Assembly (NCBI RefSeq): GCF_020026305.1
Contig: NZ_CP075691.1
Location: 1,488,001 to 1,552,000 of the forward strand
Source: Streptomyces sp. 135
GTDB lineage: Bacteria; Actinomycetota; Actinomycetes; Streptomycetales; Streptomycetaceae
Direction of reading: 5' to 3'
DNA: 64,000 bases
The translations under genes and the position numbers were made by a program. Below are positions 1-9,539 of the stretch, one piece after another. The notes beneath the pieces were generated by a model. It was given only the letters and a program-made list of their open reading frames with translations. It did no database searches and was not told the DNA's origin. Each line of letters starts with the position of its first letter. Position 1 is the stretch's first letter.

Positions 1-4
1 TCAT
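1..4 (-). CDS. Possible 5' end of the next gene, cut by the window edge
   Basis: The reverse strand reads ATGA at the very edge, with an AGGGGA-type ribosome binding site about six bases upstream (positions 6-12). In Streptomyces the gene after ruvX is usually mltG, an endolytic murein transglycosylase, so this may be its start codon. Only four bases are visible, so the identity rests on expected gene order alone. Confidence 0.25.
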
Positions 5-128
5 CGATCCCCTACATGCCGCGAGGCGGGGCCGCCGTTGGGATGGCCGGGCAACCGTTCCGCCTCTTGATGCTGTGCGGCAGCTGTTCGAACGCCGCCG
101 CATCGCGCGGAACGTTACCGTATCGCGA

Positions 129-623
129 TCAGATGACCACTTCGACGCCCTCGCCGGGTGCCTTCCCTGACGCCCGTTCGGACTCCAGGGCCTGCTGAAG
201 GATGATCACGGCCGCTGCCTGATCGATGACGGACCGGCCCTTTTTGGACTTCACGCCCGAGGCGCGCAGGCCCTGACTGGCCGTCACTGTGGTCATCCTC
301 TCGTCCACGAGCCTCACCGGGATGGGGGCGACCACGCGGGCGAGCTGCTGCGTGAACACGCGGATCTTCGCGGCCGCCGGGCCCTCGCGCCCGTTGAGGG
401 AGCGAGGGAGGCCGACGACGATCTCGATCGGCTCGTACTCGTCGACGAGCTGCTTCAAACGGCGCTGGGCCGCCGGGACATCACGCCCCGGCACCGTCTC
501 CACCGGCGTGGCGAGGATCCCGTCGGGGTCGCACGAGGCGACCCCGATCCGGGCGTCACCGACGTCGATGGCCAGCCGCCGGCCCCTGCGCATGCCCGGG
601 GCCGGCTGGGCGGGCCCGGTCAT
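129..623 (-). CDS. ruvX: RuvX/YqgF-family RNase H-fold nuclease
   Basis: The product is 164 aa, the usual size for the YqgF/RuvX family of RNase H-fold proteins, which are linked to Holliday junction resolution and pre-16S rRNA processing. The motif AIDVGDARIGVA (about residues 18-29) carries the first expected catalytic Asp. VGLPRSLNG lies in the middle, and VIDQAAAVIILQ near the C-terminus carries the last Asp. The start ATG shares one base with the alaS stop (TGATG at 623), so the gene is translationally coupled to alaS. An internal ATG at residue 11 is an alternative start. Family identity is secure. The in vivo role is known only from relatives. Confidence 0.93.
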   Translation of the reverse strand: MTGPAQPAPGMRRGRRLAIDVGDARIGVASCDPDGILATPVETVPGRDVPAAQRRLKQLVDEYEPIEIVVGLPRSLNGREGPAAAKIRVFTQQLARVVAPIPVRLVDERMTTVTASQGLRASGVKSKKGRSVIDQAAAVIILQQALESERASGKAPGEGVEVVI

Positions 624-3292
624 CAGGCCGTCTCGGTGACGAGGCGCTCGACGGCGGCGATGGCGTCGCCGATCGCGGCCGGGTTCTGGCCGCCGCCCTG
701 GGCGACGTCCGGCTTGCCGCCGCCACCGCCGCCGAGGGTCTTGGCGGCCGTACGGACCAGGTCGCCGGCCTTGAGGCCGCGCTCACGGGCGGCTTCGTTG
801 GTGGCGGTGACCGTGAGCGGCTTGCCGTTGGCCGTCGTGAAGAGCGCGACCACGGCGGGGCGGTCGCCGGGGATGCGGCCGCGCACGTCGAGGACGAGCC
901 TGCGCAGGTCGTCGGCGCCCGTGCCGTCCGGCACCTGGCCGGTGACGAGGGCGACGCCGCGTACGTCCTTGGCGGAGTCGACGAGACCGGCGGCGGCCGC
1001 GAGGACCTTCTCCGCGCGGAACTTCTCGATCTCCTTCTCGGCGTCCTTCAGCTTGGCGAGCATGCCGGAGATCTTCTCGGGCAGCTCCTCGGAGCGGCCC
1101 TTGACCAGCTCCTGGAGCTGGGCGACGACGGTGTGCTCCTTGGCGAGGAAGTTGTACGCGTCGACGCCGACCAGGGCCTCGATGCGGCGCACGCCGGAGC
1201 CGATGGAGGACTCGCCGAGCAGCTTGACCAGGCCGAGCTGGGCGGTGTTGCGCACATGCGTACCGCCGCACAGTTCCTTGGAGAAGTCGCCGATGGTGAC
1301 GACGCGCACGCGCTCGCCGTACTTCTCGCCGAACTCGGCGATCGCGCCCTGCTTCTTCGCCTCGTCGATGGACATGACCTCGGCCTGGACGTCCAGCTCG
1401 TGGGCGAGGACCTCGTTGATCTTCTGCTCGACGTCCGTCATCACGGCCGTGGGCACGGCGGACGGCGAACCGAAGTCGAAGCGGAAGCGGCCGGGCTGGT
1501 TCTCCGAACCGGCCTGGGCGGCCGTGGGGCCGAGCGCGTCGCGCAGCGCCTGGTGCGTGAGGTGCGTGGCGGAGTGGGCGCGGGCGATGGCGCGGCGGCG
1601 GTGCGAGTCGATCGAGGCCCACACCGGGGCGCCGACGGTGATCTCGCCGACCTGGACGACACCCTTGTGGACGTGCACGCCGGGGACCGGCTTCTGCACG
1701 TCACGGACCTCGACGATGGCCCCGCTGTCCAGGCGGATGCGGCCGGTGTCGCCGATCTGGCCGCCGCCCTCGGCGTAGAACGGGGTGCGGTCGAGGACGA
1801 TCTCGACGTCGTCGCCCTCGGTGGCGGCGGGCGAGGAGACGCCGTTGACCAGCAGGCCGACGATCACGGCCTCGTTCTCGGTGAGGGAGTAGCCCGTGAA
1901 GTCGGTGGCGCCCGCGGCGTCGGCGATCTCACGGTAGGCGAGCAGGTCGGCGTGGCCCGTCTTCTTGGCCTGGGCGTCGGCCTTGGCGCGCTCGCGCTGC
2001 TCCTTCATCAGCCGGCGGAAGCCGTCCTCGTCCACGGAAAGGCCCTGCTCGGCGGCCATCTCCAGGGTGAGGTCGATGGGGAAGCCCCACGTGTCGTGCA
2101 GCAGGAACGCCTTGTCACCGGAGAGGACCTTGCCGCCCGCGGCCTTGGTCTCGGTGACGGCGGTGTCGAGGATGTTCGTGCCGCCCTTGAGGGCCTTGAG
2201 GAAGGCGGCCTCTTCGGCGAGGGCGACGGTCTCGACGCGCTTGCGGTCGGTGATCAGCTCGGGGTACTGGAGGCCCATCGTGTCGATCACGACGTCGATG
2301 AGTTCCTGGATGACCGGGCCGGTGGCGCCGAGCAGGCGCATGTTGCGGATGGCGCGGCGCATGATGCGGCGCAGGACGTAGCCGCGGCCTTCGTTGCCGG
2401 GCGTGACGCCGTCGCCGATGAGCATGGCGGACGTACGGATGTGGTCGGCGACCACGCGCAGGGAGACGTCCGAGCCGTGGTCGGCGCCGTAGCGCACGCC
2501 GGTCAGCTCGGTGGCCTTGTCCATGACGACGCGCAGGGTGTCGGTCTCGTACATGTTCCGCACGTCCTGCAGGATCATGGCGAGACGTTCGAGGCCGAGA
2601 CCGGTGTCGATGTTCTTGGTGGGCAGCTCGCCCAGGATCTCGAAGTCCTCCTTCGAGGTGCCCTGGCCGCGCTCGTACTGCATGAAGACGAGGTTCCAGA
2701 TCTCCACGTACCGCTCGTCGTTGACGGCCGGGCCGCCCTCGACGCCGAACTCGGGGCCGCGGTCGTAGTTGATCTCGGAGCAGGGGCCGCAGGGGCCGGG
2801 GACGCCCATGGACCAGAAGTTGTCCTTCTTGCCCAGGCGCTGGATCCGCTCGGCGGGGACGCCGATCTTCTCGCGCCAGATCCGCTCGGCCTCGTCGTCG
2901 TCGAGGTAGACCGTGATCCACAGGCGCTCGGGGTCGAGGCCGAAGCCGCCGTCGGCCACGGAGCCGGTGAGCAGCTCCCAGGCCAGCTCGATGGCGCCTT
3001 CCTTGAAGTAGTCGCCGAACGAGAAGTTGCCGCACATCTGGAAGAACGTGCCGTGCCGCGTGGTCTTGCCGACCTCTTCGATGTCGGGCGTACGCACGCA
3101 CTTCTGCACGCTGGTCACGCGCGGCGCGGGCGGCTTGACCTCACCGAGGAAGTAGGGCTTGAAGGGCACCATGCCCGCGGGGACCAGGAGCAGAGTCGGG
3201 TCGTCGGCGATGAGCGACGCCGAAGGGACGACGGTGTGCCCGCGCTCCTCGAAGAAGCTCAGCCAGCGGCGGCGGATTTCAGCCGACTCCAT
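623..3292 (-). CDS. alaS: Alanyl-tRNA synthetase
   Basis: This class II synthetase charges tRNA-Ala in the cytoplasm. The 889 aa product has the full family architecture. The N-terminal catalytic core opens with [15 protein letters not shown], and an anticodon-independent tRNA-binding region follows. The editing domain has the zinc/deacylation motifs HSATHLTH (about residue 570) and CGGTH (about residue 675). A DHHA1/C-Ala tail ends with a glycine-rich [15 protein letters not shown]. The start ATG shares one base with the stop of the upstream 118-aa gene, and the stop shares one base with ruvX, so the three are coupled. Nothing appears missing. Confidence 0.98.
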   Translation of the reverse strand: MESAEIRRRWLSFFEERGHTVVPSASLIADDPTLLLVPAGMVPFKPYFLGEVKPPAPRVTSVQKCVRTPDIEEVGKTTRHGTFFQMCGNFSFGDYFKEGAIELAWELLTGSVADGGFGLDPERLWITVYLDDDEAERIWREKIGVPAERIQRLGKKDNFWSMGVPGPCGPCSEINYDRGPEFGVEGGPAVNDERYVEIWNLVFMQYERGQGTSKEDFEILGELPTKNIDTGLGLERLAMILQDVRNMYETDTLRVVMDKATELTGVRYGADHGSDVSLRVVADHIRTSAMLIGDGVTPGNEGRGYVLRRIMRRAIRNMRLLGATGPVIQELIDVVIDTMGLQYPELITDRKRVETVALAEEAAFLKALKGGTNILDTAVTETKAAGGKVLSGDKAFLLHDTWGFPIDLTLEMAAEQGLSVDEDGFRRLMKEQRERAKADAQAKKTGHADLLAYREIADAAGATDFTGYSLTENEAVIVGLLVNGVSSPAATEGDDVEIVLDRTPFYAEGGGQIGDTGRIRLDSGAIVEVRDVQKPVPGVHVHKGVVQVGEITVGAPVWASIDSHRRRAIARAHSATHLTHQALRDALGPTAAQAGSENQPGRFRFDFGSPSAVPTAVMTDVEQKINEVLAHELDVQAEVMSIDEAKKQGAIAEFGEKYGERVRVVTIGDFSKELCGGTHVRNTAQLGLVKLLGESSIGSGVRRIEALVGVDAYNFLAKEHTVVAQLQELVKGRSEELPEKISGMLAKLKDAEKEIEKFRAEKVLAAAAGLVDSAKDVRGVALVTGQVPDGTGADDLRRLVLDVRGRIPGDRPAVVALFTTANGKPLTVTATNEAARERGLKAGDLVRTAAKTLGGGGGGKPDVAQGGGQNPAAIGDAIAAVERLVTETA

Positions 3293-3648
3293 CAGTGGTC
3301 CTCATTCCGGTTGTACGAGTGCCTCGTGTCGCCGAGGTACTTCGTCTTCTTGTTGTCGCTGTCGTGTGTGGTGTTCTCGATGACCGCGAAGCGGCGCCCG
3401 GCGGGGAGTGCGGCGTCGGGGTGATCGTTCAGGCCGAGGGCCTCGCCCAGTTCGGCCTCGCGCTCGACCATGCCGTCGCGGACGTCGAGTGCGAAGTCCT
3501 TCAGCTTGTGGCCCGCCTCGATCGCCTTGTTCGCCGCCTGCGCGGCAAGGCTCTCTGGCGTCAGCTTCTTGAGCTTGCGGTTGACCTTGGTGGTGGCCCA
3601 TACGCCGGCGGCTGCGCCCGCGGTGAACCAGAACGTACGGCGGAACAT
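3292..3648 (-). CDS. Small membrane-anchored protein, DUF6167-like
   Basis: This 118 aa protein has a short hydrophobic N-terminal segment ([13 protein letters not shown], residues 6-18). A Lys-rich stretch and a charged helix follow, and the tail is polar and Asp/Asn-rich. I recognise the N-terminus as the DUF6167 type found next to alaS in Streptomyces. No catalytic motif is visible. It lies between a DUF948 gene 7 bases upstream and alaS, which it overlaps by one base, so it is co-transcribed with them. Function unknown. Confidence 0.8.
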   Translation of the reverse strand: MFRRTFWFTAGAAAGVWATTKVNRKLKKLTPESLAAQAANKAIEAGHKLKDFALDVRDGMVEREAELGEALGLNDHPDAALPAGRRFAVIENTTHDSDNKKTKYLGDTRHSYNRNEDH

Positions 3649-3655
3649 CGCTGCG

Positions 3656-4114
3656 TCAGTCCCTCTTATTCCGGTTGTCCCGCTTCCGCTGCCGTGCGGA
3701 GGGGACGGTGCGGCCCACGATCACCGTACGCCGGGACGGTTTGGCGGGCATGTCCTTCGCCTCGGGGCCGGTCTTGCGGCTGATGGCCCGCCGCACGCCG
3801 TAGCCGAACGCGGCCACCTTGACGAGCGGGCCGCCGAAGGTGGAGGCGACCGTGCTGGAGAGCGCCGACGCGTTCGACGTGACCTCTTGGACGTCGGAGG
3901 CGATGGCGTCGACGCGGTCGATCTGCGTCTGCGCGGAGCGCACCGCCGAGGAGGCGTCTGCCAGGAGGGGGACCGCCTGCTCGGTCACGTCCGCGACGAG
4001 CTTGGTGGTCGCCCTGAGCGTCTGGGCCAGCCTCGCCAGTGCCACCGCGAGGAAGGAGACCAGGATCGCCCAGAAGACGGCCACCAGGATCCCGGCAACC
4101 TCTCCACCGGACAC
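3656..4114 (-). CDS. DUF948 membrane/coiled-coil protein
   Basis: The 152 aa product begins with one strong N-terminal membrane helix (VAGILVAVFWAILVSFLAVAL, residues about 6-26). An amphipathic helical region rich in Ala, Thr, Ser and Val follows (residues about 30-95), which is the pattern of DUF948 proteins related to Bacillus YtxG. The C-terminal tail is basic. It is the first gene of the operon leading to alaS and ruvX. No enzymatic residue can be named, and a structural or envelope role is only inference. Confidence 0.82.
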   Translation of the reverse strand: MSGGEVAGILVAVFWAILVSFLAVALARLAQTLRATTKLVADVTEQAVPLLADASSAVRSAQTQIDRVDAIASDVQEVTSNASALSSTVASTFGGPLVKVAAFGYGVRRAISRKTGPEAKDMPAKPSRRTVIVGRTVPSARQRKRDNRNKRD

Positions 4115-4142
4115 TTGGCACCGCTCCCTGGGACATCGTCCC

Positions 4143-4170
4143 TGAACATCGAAACGTGAACATCGAAAAG
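4143..4170. repeat. Tandem 14-bp direct repeat upstream of the DUF948-alaS operon
   Basis: The 12-base word TGAACATCGAAA occurs at 4143-4154 and again at 4157-4168, giving two 14-bp units head to tail. It lies 29 bases upstream of the DUF948 start, in the gap between that gene and the divergent ATPase gene. Position and A/T content suggest a regulator-binding site or part of the operon promoter. This is inferred from location only. Confidence 0.5.
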
Positions 4171-4250
4171 TCGTCCCCCGAGCCTATCGCGCCGGGGCGC
4201 TCGGTCCGTACCGCATTCCCGCTCGCCGTCACAGGAGTTGCCCCACGTGA

Positions 4251-4280
4251 TTGTACGGACCGCATGCGCATGAGTACGCT
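4251..4280 (+). promoter_or_regulatory. Probable sigma-70-type promoter for a leaderless transcript
   Basis: TTGTAC (4251-4256) and TACGCT (4275-4280) are separated by 18 bases and match housekeeping -35 and -10 elements. The ATG at 4290 begins ten bases after the -10, exactly where transcription should start, and has no ribosome binding site in front. This fits a leaderless mRNA, a common arrangement in Streptomyces. Confidence 0.55.
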
Positions 4281-4289
4281 CCGTACCCC

Positions 4290-6422
4290 ATGCGACCCTC
4301 TCAACCCGGCAGCCTCCCCCTGGAACTGAACGCCTTCGTCGGGCGCACCGGCGAACTCGCCGAGCTGGCCGCGGCCTTGGAGACCGGCCGGCTCGTCACG
4401 ATCACCGGGGTCGGCGGAGTGGGGAAGTCGCGGCTGGCCGTGCGGGCCGCGGGCCGGCGCAGGCCGCGCGACGGCGTCTGGCTGGTGGACCTGGCGCCGC
4501 TGCGGGACGCGGACCTGGTGGAGTACGCCGTCGCCGAGGCCCTGGGGCTGACCGACCACACGAGCAGGCCGCCGCGCCAGGTGCTGCGCGAGCACCTCGC
4601 GGAGCGGGAACTCCTCCTGGTCGTCGACGGGTTCGAGCACCTCGTGGACGCGTGCGCCTCGCTGGTGCGCGAGCTGCTGGTGCACTCCCCCGGGCTCCGG
4701 GTGCTCGCGGCGGGGCGCAGGCCGCTGGAGACCGAGGGCGAGCGGCTCCTGCCGCTGGCGCCGCTGCCCCCGGAGGAAGCTGCCGAACTCTTCGCGGACC
4801 GGGCGGCGGCGTGCGTGCCCCGCTTCACCCTGGACGACGGCAGCCGCGAGGACGTCCTCGAACTGTGCCGGCGCCTGGACGGCATCCCGCTCGCCGTCGA
4901 GCTTGCGGCGGGCCGGCTGCGGGTCCTCTCCCCCGCGCAGCTGGTCTCCCGGCTCGACGACCGCTTCCGGCTGCTGACGGGCGTACGCCGCGACGTGCCG
5001 CCCCGCCACCAGACCCTGCGTACGGCCATCGGCTGGAGCCATGAGCTGTGCGCGCCCCGGGAGCGGCTGCTGTGGTCGCGGCTGTCGGTGTTCGCCGGGC
5101 AGTTCGATCTGGAGGCGGTCGAGTACATCTGTGCCGGGGAGGGGCTGCACGCCGACGAGATCATCGACGTGCTGGACGAACTGCTCGCGCAGTGCGTCGT
5201 GAACCGCGAGGAGGGGCCCGCGGGCGTGCGCTACCGCATGCTCGACACGGTGAGGGCGTACGGCGCCCAGTGGCTGGAGGCCGCGGGCGAGGCCACGCGG
5301 CTGCGGCGCAGGCACCGCGACTGGTACATGGGGCTCGCCACGTGGTGCGAGGTGGACTGGTTCTCGCCGCGCCAGGCGGAGGTCGCGGCTCTGGTCGACA
5401 CCGAACTGCCCAATGTGCGCGCGGCGTTGGAGTTCTGCCTCACCGAGGGGGGCGAGGCCCATCTCGGGCAGTACCTCGCGGGCACCCTGTGGTTCTACTG
5501 GGTGGGGTGCGGGCGGCTCGCGGAGGGCAGGCACTGGCTCGACAGGGCGCTGGAGCTCGAGGGCGGCCACGAGCACGCGCGGCTCAAGGCACTGTGGGTG
5601 CTCGGCTACGTGTCGGTGCTCCAGGGCGACACGGTCTCCGCCCTGGCCGCGCTGCACGAGTGCAGCGAGGGCGCCGAGCGCTCGGGCAGTGCGGTCGCGG
5701 CGGCCTACGCCGAGCACCGCATCGGCTGTCTGGCGCTGGTCACGGACGACCTTCCGCGTGCGGAGAGGCTGCTGCGCTCGGCGCTGGAGCGCTACCAGGA
5801 GATCGGTGAGCTCAACAGCAATGTCCTGATGGGCCGGGTCGAACTGGCGATGGCCCTCGCCTTCCGCGGCGACCTCGCAGGGGCGGTGGAGCTGTGCGAG
5901 GACGTCCGCCGGGTCTGCGAGGACCACGGTGAGCGCTGGGCGCTCGCGTACGCGCTGTACGTCCTCGGCTTCGCGGCGTGGACCCACGGCGAGACGCAGG
6001 AGGCGCGGGCACTGCTCGCCGAGTCGCTCGATCTCGACCACCGCTTCCACGATCTGCTGGGCACGGTCCTGTCCCTGGAGCTGCTCGCGCTGTTCACGGC
6101 CGCGGAGGGCGATCCGGCGGAGGCGGCGGTGCTCCAGGGGGCCGCGTCCCGCATCTGGCCCTCGGTGGGGCTGCCGCTGTTCGGCTCGGGGTACTTCGGC
6201 GGGCCGCACGCGCTGTGCGAGCAGCGGGCCCGCGCGGCGCTCGGCGACGAGCGGTACGAGGAGTGCCTGCGGGCGGGGGCGGCGCTCGGGCTGGACGCGG
6301 CGGTCGCGCGGGCGCTGCGGAGGGGCCCCGGGAACGAGCGAACCCGCCGCCTGCCCCGCCGGGAAGGGCGGGGAGGCGACGGGCTGAAGCAGGGTGAGCT
6401 ACGTCCGGGTCAGCGGGCGTAG
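4290..6422 (+). CDS. NB-ARC/TPR ATPase (AfsR/LuxR-type signalling protein lacking a DNA-binding domain)
   Basis: This is a 710 aa STAND-type ATPase. It has Walker A GVGGVGKS (about residues 40-47), Walker [12 protein letters not shown] (about 108-118) and the GxP motif [13 protein letters not shown] (about 195). Helical repeats of TPR type fill residues about 370-690. The architecture matches the ATPase-sensor part of AfsR or large LuxR regulators, but no winged-helix or LuxR HTH is present, so it cannot bind DNA by those domains. I chose ATG 4290 over TTG 4251 because the TTG lies in the apparent -35 box. The 3' end overlaps the convergent rpsD gene by 13 bases. The ligand and partner are not evident. 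Confidence 0.82.
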   Translation: MRPSQPGSLPLELNAFVGRTGELAELAAALETGRLVTITGVGGVGKSRLAVRAAGRRRPRDGVWLVDLAPLRDADLVEYAVAEALGLTDHTSRPPRQVLREHLAERELLLVVDGFEHLVDACASLVRELLVHSPGLRVLAAGRRPLETEGERLLPLAPLPPEEAAELFADRAAACVPRFTLDDGSREDVLELCRRLDGIPLAVELAAGRLRVLSPAQLVSRLDDRFRLLTGVRRDVPPRHQTLRTAIGWSHELCAPRERLLWSRLSVFAGQFDLEAVEYICAGEGLHADEIIDVLDELLAQCVVNREEGPAGVRYRMLDTVRAYGAQWLEAAGEATRLRRRHRDWYMGLATWCEVDWFSPRQAEVAALVDTELPNVRAALEFCLTEGGEAHLGQYLAGTLWFYWVGCGRLAEGRHWLDRALELEGGHEHARLKALWVLGYVSVLQGDTVSALAALHECSEGAERSGSAVAAAYAEHRIGCLALVTDDLPRAERLLRSALERYQEIGELNSNVLMGRVELAMALAFRGDLAGAVELCEDVRRVCEDHGERWALAYALYVLGFAAWTHGETQEARALLAESLDLDHRFHDLLGTVLSLELLALFTAAEGDPAEAAVLQGAASRIWPSVGLPLFGSGYFGGPHALCEQRARAALGDERYEECLRAGAALGLDAAVARALRRGPGNERTRRLPRREGRGGDGLKQGELRPGQRA

Positions 6423-7024
6423 TACTCGACGACGAGCTGCTCGTCGCAGATCACGGGGATCTCCTTGCGGTTCGGGTCGCGGTCCAGGCGGAAGGCCAGG
6501 GCCTTCAGGTTCACCTGGAGGTAGCGCGGGGTCTCGCCGTCGGGGGCGAAGCCACCCTCGCGCGCGACCTGGAACAGCGGCTTCTCGCGGCTGCGCTCGC
6601 GGACCATGACGACGTCGTCCGGCTTGACGCGGAAGGACGGCTTGTCGACCTTCTGGCCGTTGACCTCGATGTGGCCGTGCACGACCATCTGGCGGGCCTG
6701 GTAGATCGTGCGGGCGATGCCCGAACGCAGAACCAGGGCGTCGAGACGACGCTCCAGCTCGATGACCAGGGCCTCACCGGTCTTGCCCTGCGTCTTGGCG
6801 GCACGCTCGTAGGCGCGGACGAGCTGGCGCTCGGACACGTCGTACTGCGCGCGCAGACGCTGCTTCTCGAGCAGACGGACCTTGTAGTCCGAGTTCTGCT
6901 TGCGCCCACGGCCGTGCTCGCCCGGCGGGTAGGGGCGGGCCTCGAAGTACTTGACGGCCTTCGGGGTCAGCGCGATGCCAAGAGCACGCGACTTCTTGAC
7001 CTTGGGGCGGGACTGGTTCGGCAT
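6410..7024 (-). CDS. rpsD: 30S ribosomal protein S4
   Basis: The product is a 204 aa primary 16S rRNA-binding protein of the small subunit. The N-terminus [16 protein letters not shown] and the S4 RNA-binding domain (about residues 94-155, [28 protein letters not shown]) are intact, and the C-terminus ends in VVEYYAR. A GAGAGG ribosome binding site precedes the ATG. It stands alone, outside the alpha operon, as is usual in Streptomyces. Its stop lies inside the 3' end of the convergent ATPase gene. Confidence 0.98.
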   Translation of the reverse strand: MPNQSRPKVKKSRALGIALTPKAVKYFEARPYPPGEHGRGRKQNSDYKVRLLEKQRLRAQYDVSERQLVRAYERAAKTQGKTGEALVIELERRLDALVLRSGIARTIYQARQMVVHGHIEVNGQKVDKPSFRVKPDDVVMVRERSREKPLFQVAREGGFAPDGETPRYLQVNLKALAFRLDRDPNRKEIPVICDEQLVVEYYAR

Positions 7025-7379
7025 GAACCAACCTCTCTGTTCAATGTGAATTCGGCTTCACCAGTGGTTAGGGGAGGTCGCATCCGCAGCCTGGGAAACC
7101 TCGTGAGCCATGGGCTCTCAAGGCAGCCGCTCCCTGGTCTGGGCACTATGTGCAGCACGCGAGTGGCCCACCGACCGATTCCCGGGGCTCCGGGGTGGTG
7201 GTGGGCTGCCCGCGACACCTTCGACGGTGCGCGACGCTCCTGGATCCCCGTGCCTTGCGGCGGTGGGGTTCCGGCTGGATGTCCCGTTCTGGTGGTGCCG
7301 GTACGAGACCGGACACGGGACGCAGCACTTCGGGCAAGTGTACCGGGTGCGGCGGGGTGCCTCAGCCGGGGCGGTGCCG
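7025..7379. other. Intergenic region between rarA and rpsD
   Basis: This 355-base gap upstream of rpsD on the reverse strand has no convincing gene. A small GAGCC-ATG-GGCTC hairpin is visible at 7105-7117. The rpsD promoter is expected here, but I could not identify strong -35/-10 boxes. The region is long enough for an untranslated leader. I found no recognisable ribosomal protein autoregulatory structure by eye. Confidence 0.5.
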
Positions 7380-8738
7380 CTACTCGGGCTGCTCGCCCTT
7401 GAGGCGGGCGCGGACCCGCTCGACCACGTCGGCGTACCGCGCCTCGGCGCCGTATCTCGTGGGCTGGTAGTAGCGCTTGCCCTCGATGGTGTCCGGGGCG
7501 TACTGCTGGGCGGCGATGCCGCCGGGGACGTCGTGCGGGTACACGTACCCCTGCGCGTGCCCCAGCTTGGCGGCGCCCTTGTAGTGGCCGTCGCGCAGGT
7601 GGGGCGGGACGGGGCCGGCGAGGCCGCCGCGGACGTCGGCCTGGGCCTGCTGGATGGCGATCGTCGCGGCGTTCGACTTGGGGGCCAGGGCGAGGGCGAT
7701 CGTGGCGTGGCTGAGGGTGAGCGCGGCCTCCGGGAAGCCGATCATGGCGACGGCCTGGGCGGCGGCGACCGCGGTGGGCAGGGCGTTCGGATCGGCGAGG
7801 CCGATGTCCTCGCTGGCGGAGATCATCAGGCGCCGGGCGATGAAGCGGGGGTCCTCGCCAGCCTCGATCATGCGGGCCAGATAGTGCAGGGCCGCGTCGA
7901 CGTCGGAGCCGCGGATGGACTTGATGAGGGCGCTCGCCACGTCGTAGTGCTGGTCGCCGTCGCGGTCGTACTTCACCGCGGCCCGGTCGACCGACTCCTC
8001 CAGGGTCTGGAGGGTGATGGTCCCCTCGCCCTTGGCGAGGGCCGAGCCCGCACCCGCCTCCAGGGCGGTGAGGGCGCGCCGGGCGTCGCCGCCGGCGATC
8101 CGCAGCAGGTGCTCCTCGGCCTCCTCGGGCAGCTCGACCGCGCCGCCGAGACCCCGCTCGTCGGTGACGGCCCGGTGCAGCAGGTCGCGCAGGTCGTCGT
8201 CCGTGAGCGGTTCGAGGGTGAGCAGCAAGGAGCGGGACAGGAGCGGGGAGATGATCGAGAAGTACGGGTTCTCGGTGGTCGCCGCGATCAGCGTCACCCA
8301 GCGGTTCTCGACGGCGGGCAGGAGGGAGTCCTGCTGGGCCTTGCTGAAGCGGTGGATCTCGTCGAGGAAGAGGACGGTCTCCTTGCCGTGGCCGCCCATG
8401 GCCCGGCGGGCGCCGTCGATGACCGCGCGCACTTCCTTGACGCCCGCGGTGATCGCCGAGAGCTCCACGAAGCGCTTGTTCGTGGCCTTGGATACGACGT
8501 ACGCCAGCGTCGTCTTGCCGATGCCGGGCGGGCCCCAGAGGAGTACGGAGGAGGGCCCCGCGGGCCCGCCACCGGCCTCGCCCACCAGGCGGCGCAGGGG
8601 CGAGCCCGGCTTCAGCAGATGCTGCTGGCCGACGACTTCGTCGAGGGTACGGGGGCGCATCCGGACGGCCAGGGGGCTGCTGGACGGATCCTTCTCCTGG
8701 CGGTCTTCGGCTGCGGCGGTGAACAGGTCGGGCTCCAC
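7380..8738 (-). CDS. rarA: Replication-associated recombination protein A (RarA/MgsA AAA+ ATPase)
   Basis: This 452 aa clamp-loader-like AAA+ ATPase acts at stalled replication forks. The N-terminus [15 protein letters not shown] is typical, followed by Walker [10 protein letters not shown] (about residue 70) and Walker [11 protein letters not shown] (about residue 124). The sensor region [10 protein letters not shown] comes next, then the C-terminal tetramerisation region with [14 protein letters not shown]. Length agrees with the family. A long gap separates its stop from rpsD downstream. Confidence 0.95.
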   Translation of the reverse strand: MEPDLFTAAAEDRQEKDPSSSPLAVRMRPRTLDEVVGQQHLLKPGSPLRRLVGEAGGGPAGPSSVLLWGPPGIGKTTLAYVVSKATNKRFVELSAITAGVKEVRAVIDGARRAMGGHGKETVLFLDEIHRFSKAQQDSLLPAVENRWVTLIAATTENPYFSIISPLLSRSLLLTLEPLTDDDLRDLLHRAVTDERGLGGAVELPEEAEEHLLRIAGGDARRALTALEAGAGSALAKGEGTITLQTLEESVDRAAVKYDRDGDQHYDVASALIKSIRGSDVDAALHYLARMIEAGEDPRFIARRLMISASEDIGLADPNALPTAVAAAQAVAMIGFPEAALTLSHATIALALAPKSNAATIAIQQAQADVRGGLAGPVPPHLRDGHYKGAAKLGHAQGYVYPHDVPGGIAAQQYAPDTIEGKRYYQPTRYGAEARYADVVERVRARLKGEQPE

Positions 8739-8784
8739 GTCCAGAACCCTATGTCACCCCACTGACAATCCTTCCGGGCGCGGT

Positions 8785-9426
8785 TCAGGCCCAGAGGTCG
8801 GCGCCCCAGCGCGTGAGGATCAGCATCGCGATGACGCCGGTGTGCATCACGGGCAGGGCCCAGGTGAAGTCCTCCAGGAAGCTCCTGGCCCAGCGCGGGG
8901 CGGGCAGGAAGCCGTGGCGGATGTTGAAGGACGTGACGTACCAGAACATCAGGAGGGTGGCGACCCAGGCCAGGCAGCACCAGAGGCAGAGCGCGTTGAT
9001 GTGGTAGAGCGACTGGATCATCAGCCAGGTGCAGAACCCGACCCCGAAGAGGGTGCCCGCGTTGAACGTCAGCCAGTACCAGCGCGGGAAGCGCGCCCCG
9101 GCGAGCAGGCTCATGCCGACGGCGATGACGATGCCGTAGGTGACCAGGCCGAGCATCGGGTTGGGGAAGCCAAAGGCCTGCGCCTGCTCGCTCTTCATGA
9201 TGCTGCCGCAGGACACGATGGGGTTGATGCTGCACCCGGGCTGGAAATCGGGGTTCTTCAGGAGTTCCAGCTTGTCGAGGGTGATGATCCAGGAGGCGAG
9301 CAGACCGGCCGCGCCCGTGATCACCAGGAGCAGGGCGAACGCACGGCTTCCGCCGAAGGCACCTGGGGTGTCCGCCCGCTCCCCGTGGTCCGAGTCGTGA
9401 GCCTGCGCCGAGATCGTTTTGGTCAT
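8785..9426 (-). CDS. Vitamin K epoxide reductase (VKOR) family membrane oxidoreductase
   Basis: This membrane protein of about 213 aa has five or so hydrophobic helices and belongs to the VKOR family, which reoxidises thiol oxidoreductases using quinone. The active-site pair is visible in CLWC (about residue 150). The periplasmic loop cysteines lie around CSINPIVSCG. I prefer the ATG at 9426 (MTKTISAQ), because the upstream extension to 9510 is polar and includes a hairpin. It may be partner to an exported DsbA-type protein elsewhere, since the DsbA-fold gene at 49008 has no signal peptide. Confidence 0.88.
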   Translation of the reverse strand: MTKTISAQAHDSDHGERADTPGAFGGSRAFALLLVITGAAGLLASWIITLDKLELLKNPDFQPGCSINPIVSCGSIMKSEQAQAFGFPNPMLGLVTYGIVIAVGMSLLAGARFPRWYWLTFNAGTLFGVGFCTWLMIQSLYHINALCLWCCLAWVATLLMFWYVTSFNIRHGFLPAPRWARSFLEDFTWALPVMHTGVIAMLILTRWGADLWA

Positions 9427-9478
9427 CACGCCGTTCCGTCGCTTGAGGGGGCCTGTGGGCACGCACATTGTGCCGCAT

Positions 9479-9516
9479 GTACCTGTGTGTCCACCGGCCG
9501 TTGGACACACAGGTAC
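9479..9516. terminator. Perfect 15-bp inverted repeat between hisS and the VKOR gene
   Basis: GTACCTGTGTGTCCA (9479-9493) is followed, after an 8-base loop, by its exact complement at 9502-9516. It begins 24 bases past the hisS stop on the reverse strand and lies upstream of the VKOR start. It could terminate hisS transcripts or act as an operator. There is no clear U-tract. The stem is much less GC-rich than the other terminators in this window. Confidence 0.6.
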
Positions 9517-9539
9517 GAGGAGCTGCGAGGAGCCCGGTT

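Noticed and set aside
1133..3424. A 763-codon forward frame opposite alaS
   Set aside because: It is antisense to an intact alaS. Its composition (His, Asp, Val, Gly) is typical of mirror frames.
4251..4289. TTG 4251 as start of the ATPase gene
   Set aside because: No ribosome binding site at proper distance, and the codon lies in a -35-like element. ATG 4290 fits a leaderless start.
3666..6209. An 847-codon open frame on the reverse strand opposite the NB-ARC ATPase gene
   Set aside because: It is Arg/Pro/Gln-rich nonsense with no domain, caused by strong GC bias opposite a real gene. The forward frame has clear Walker motifs.
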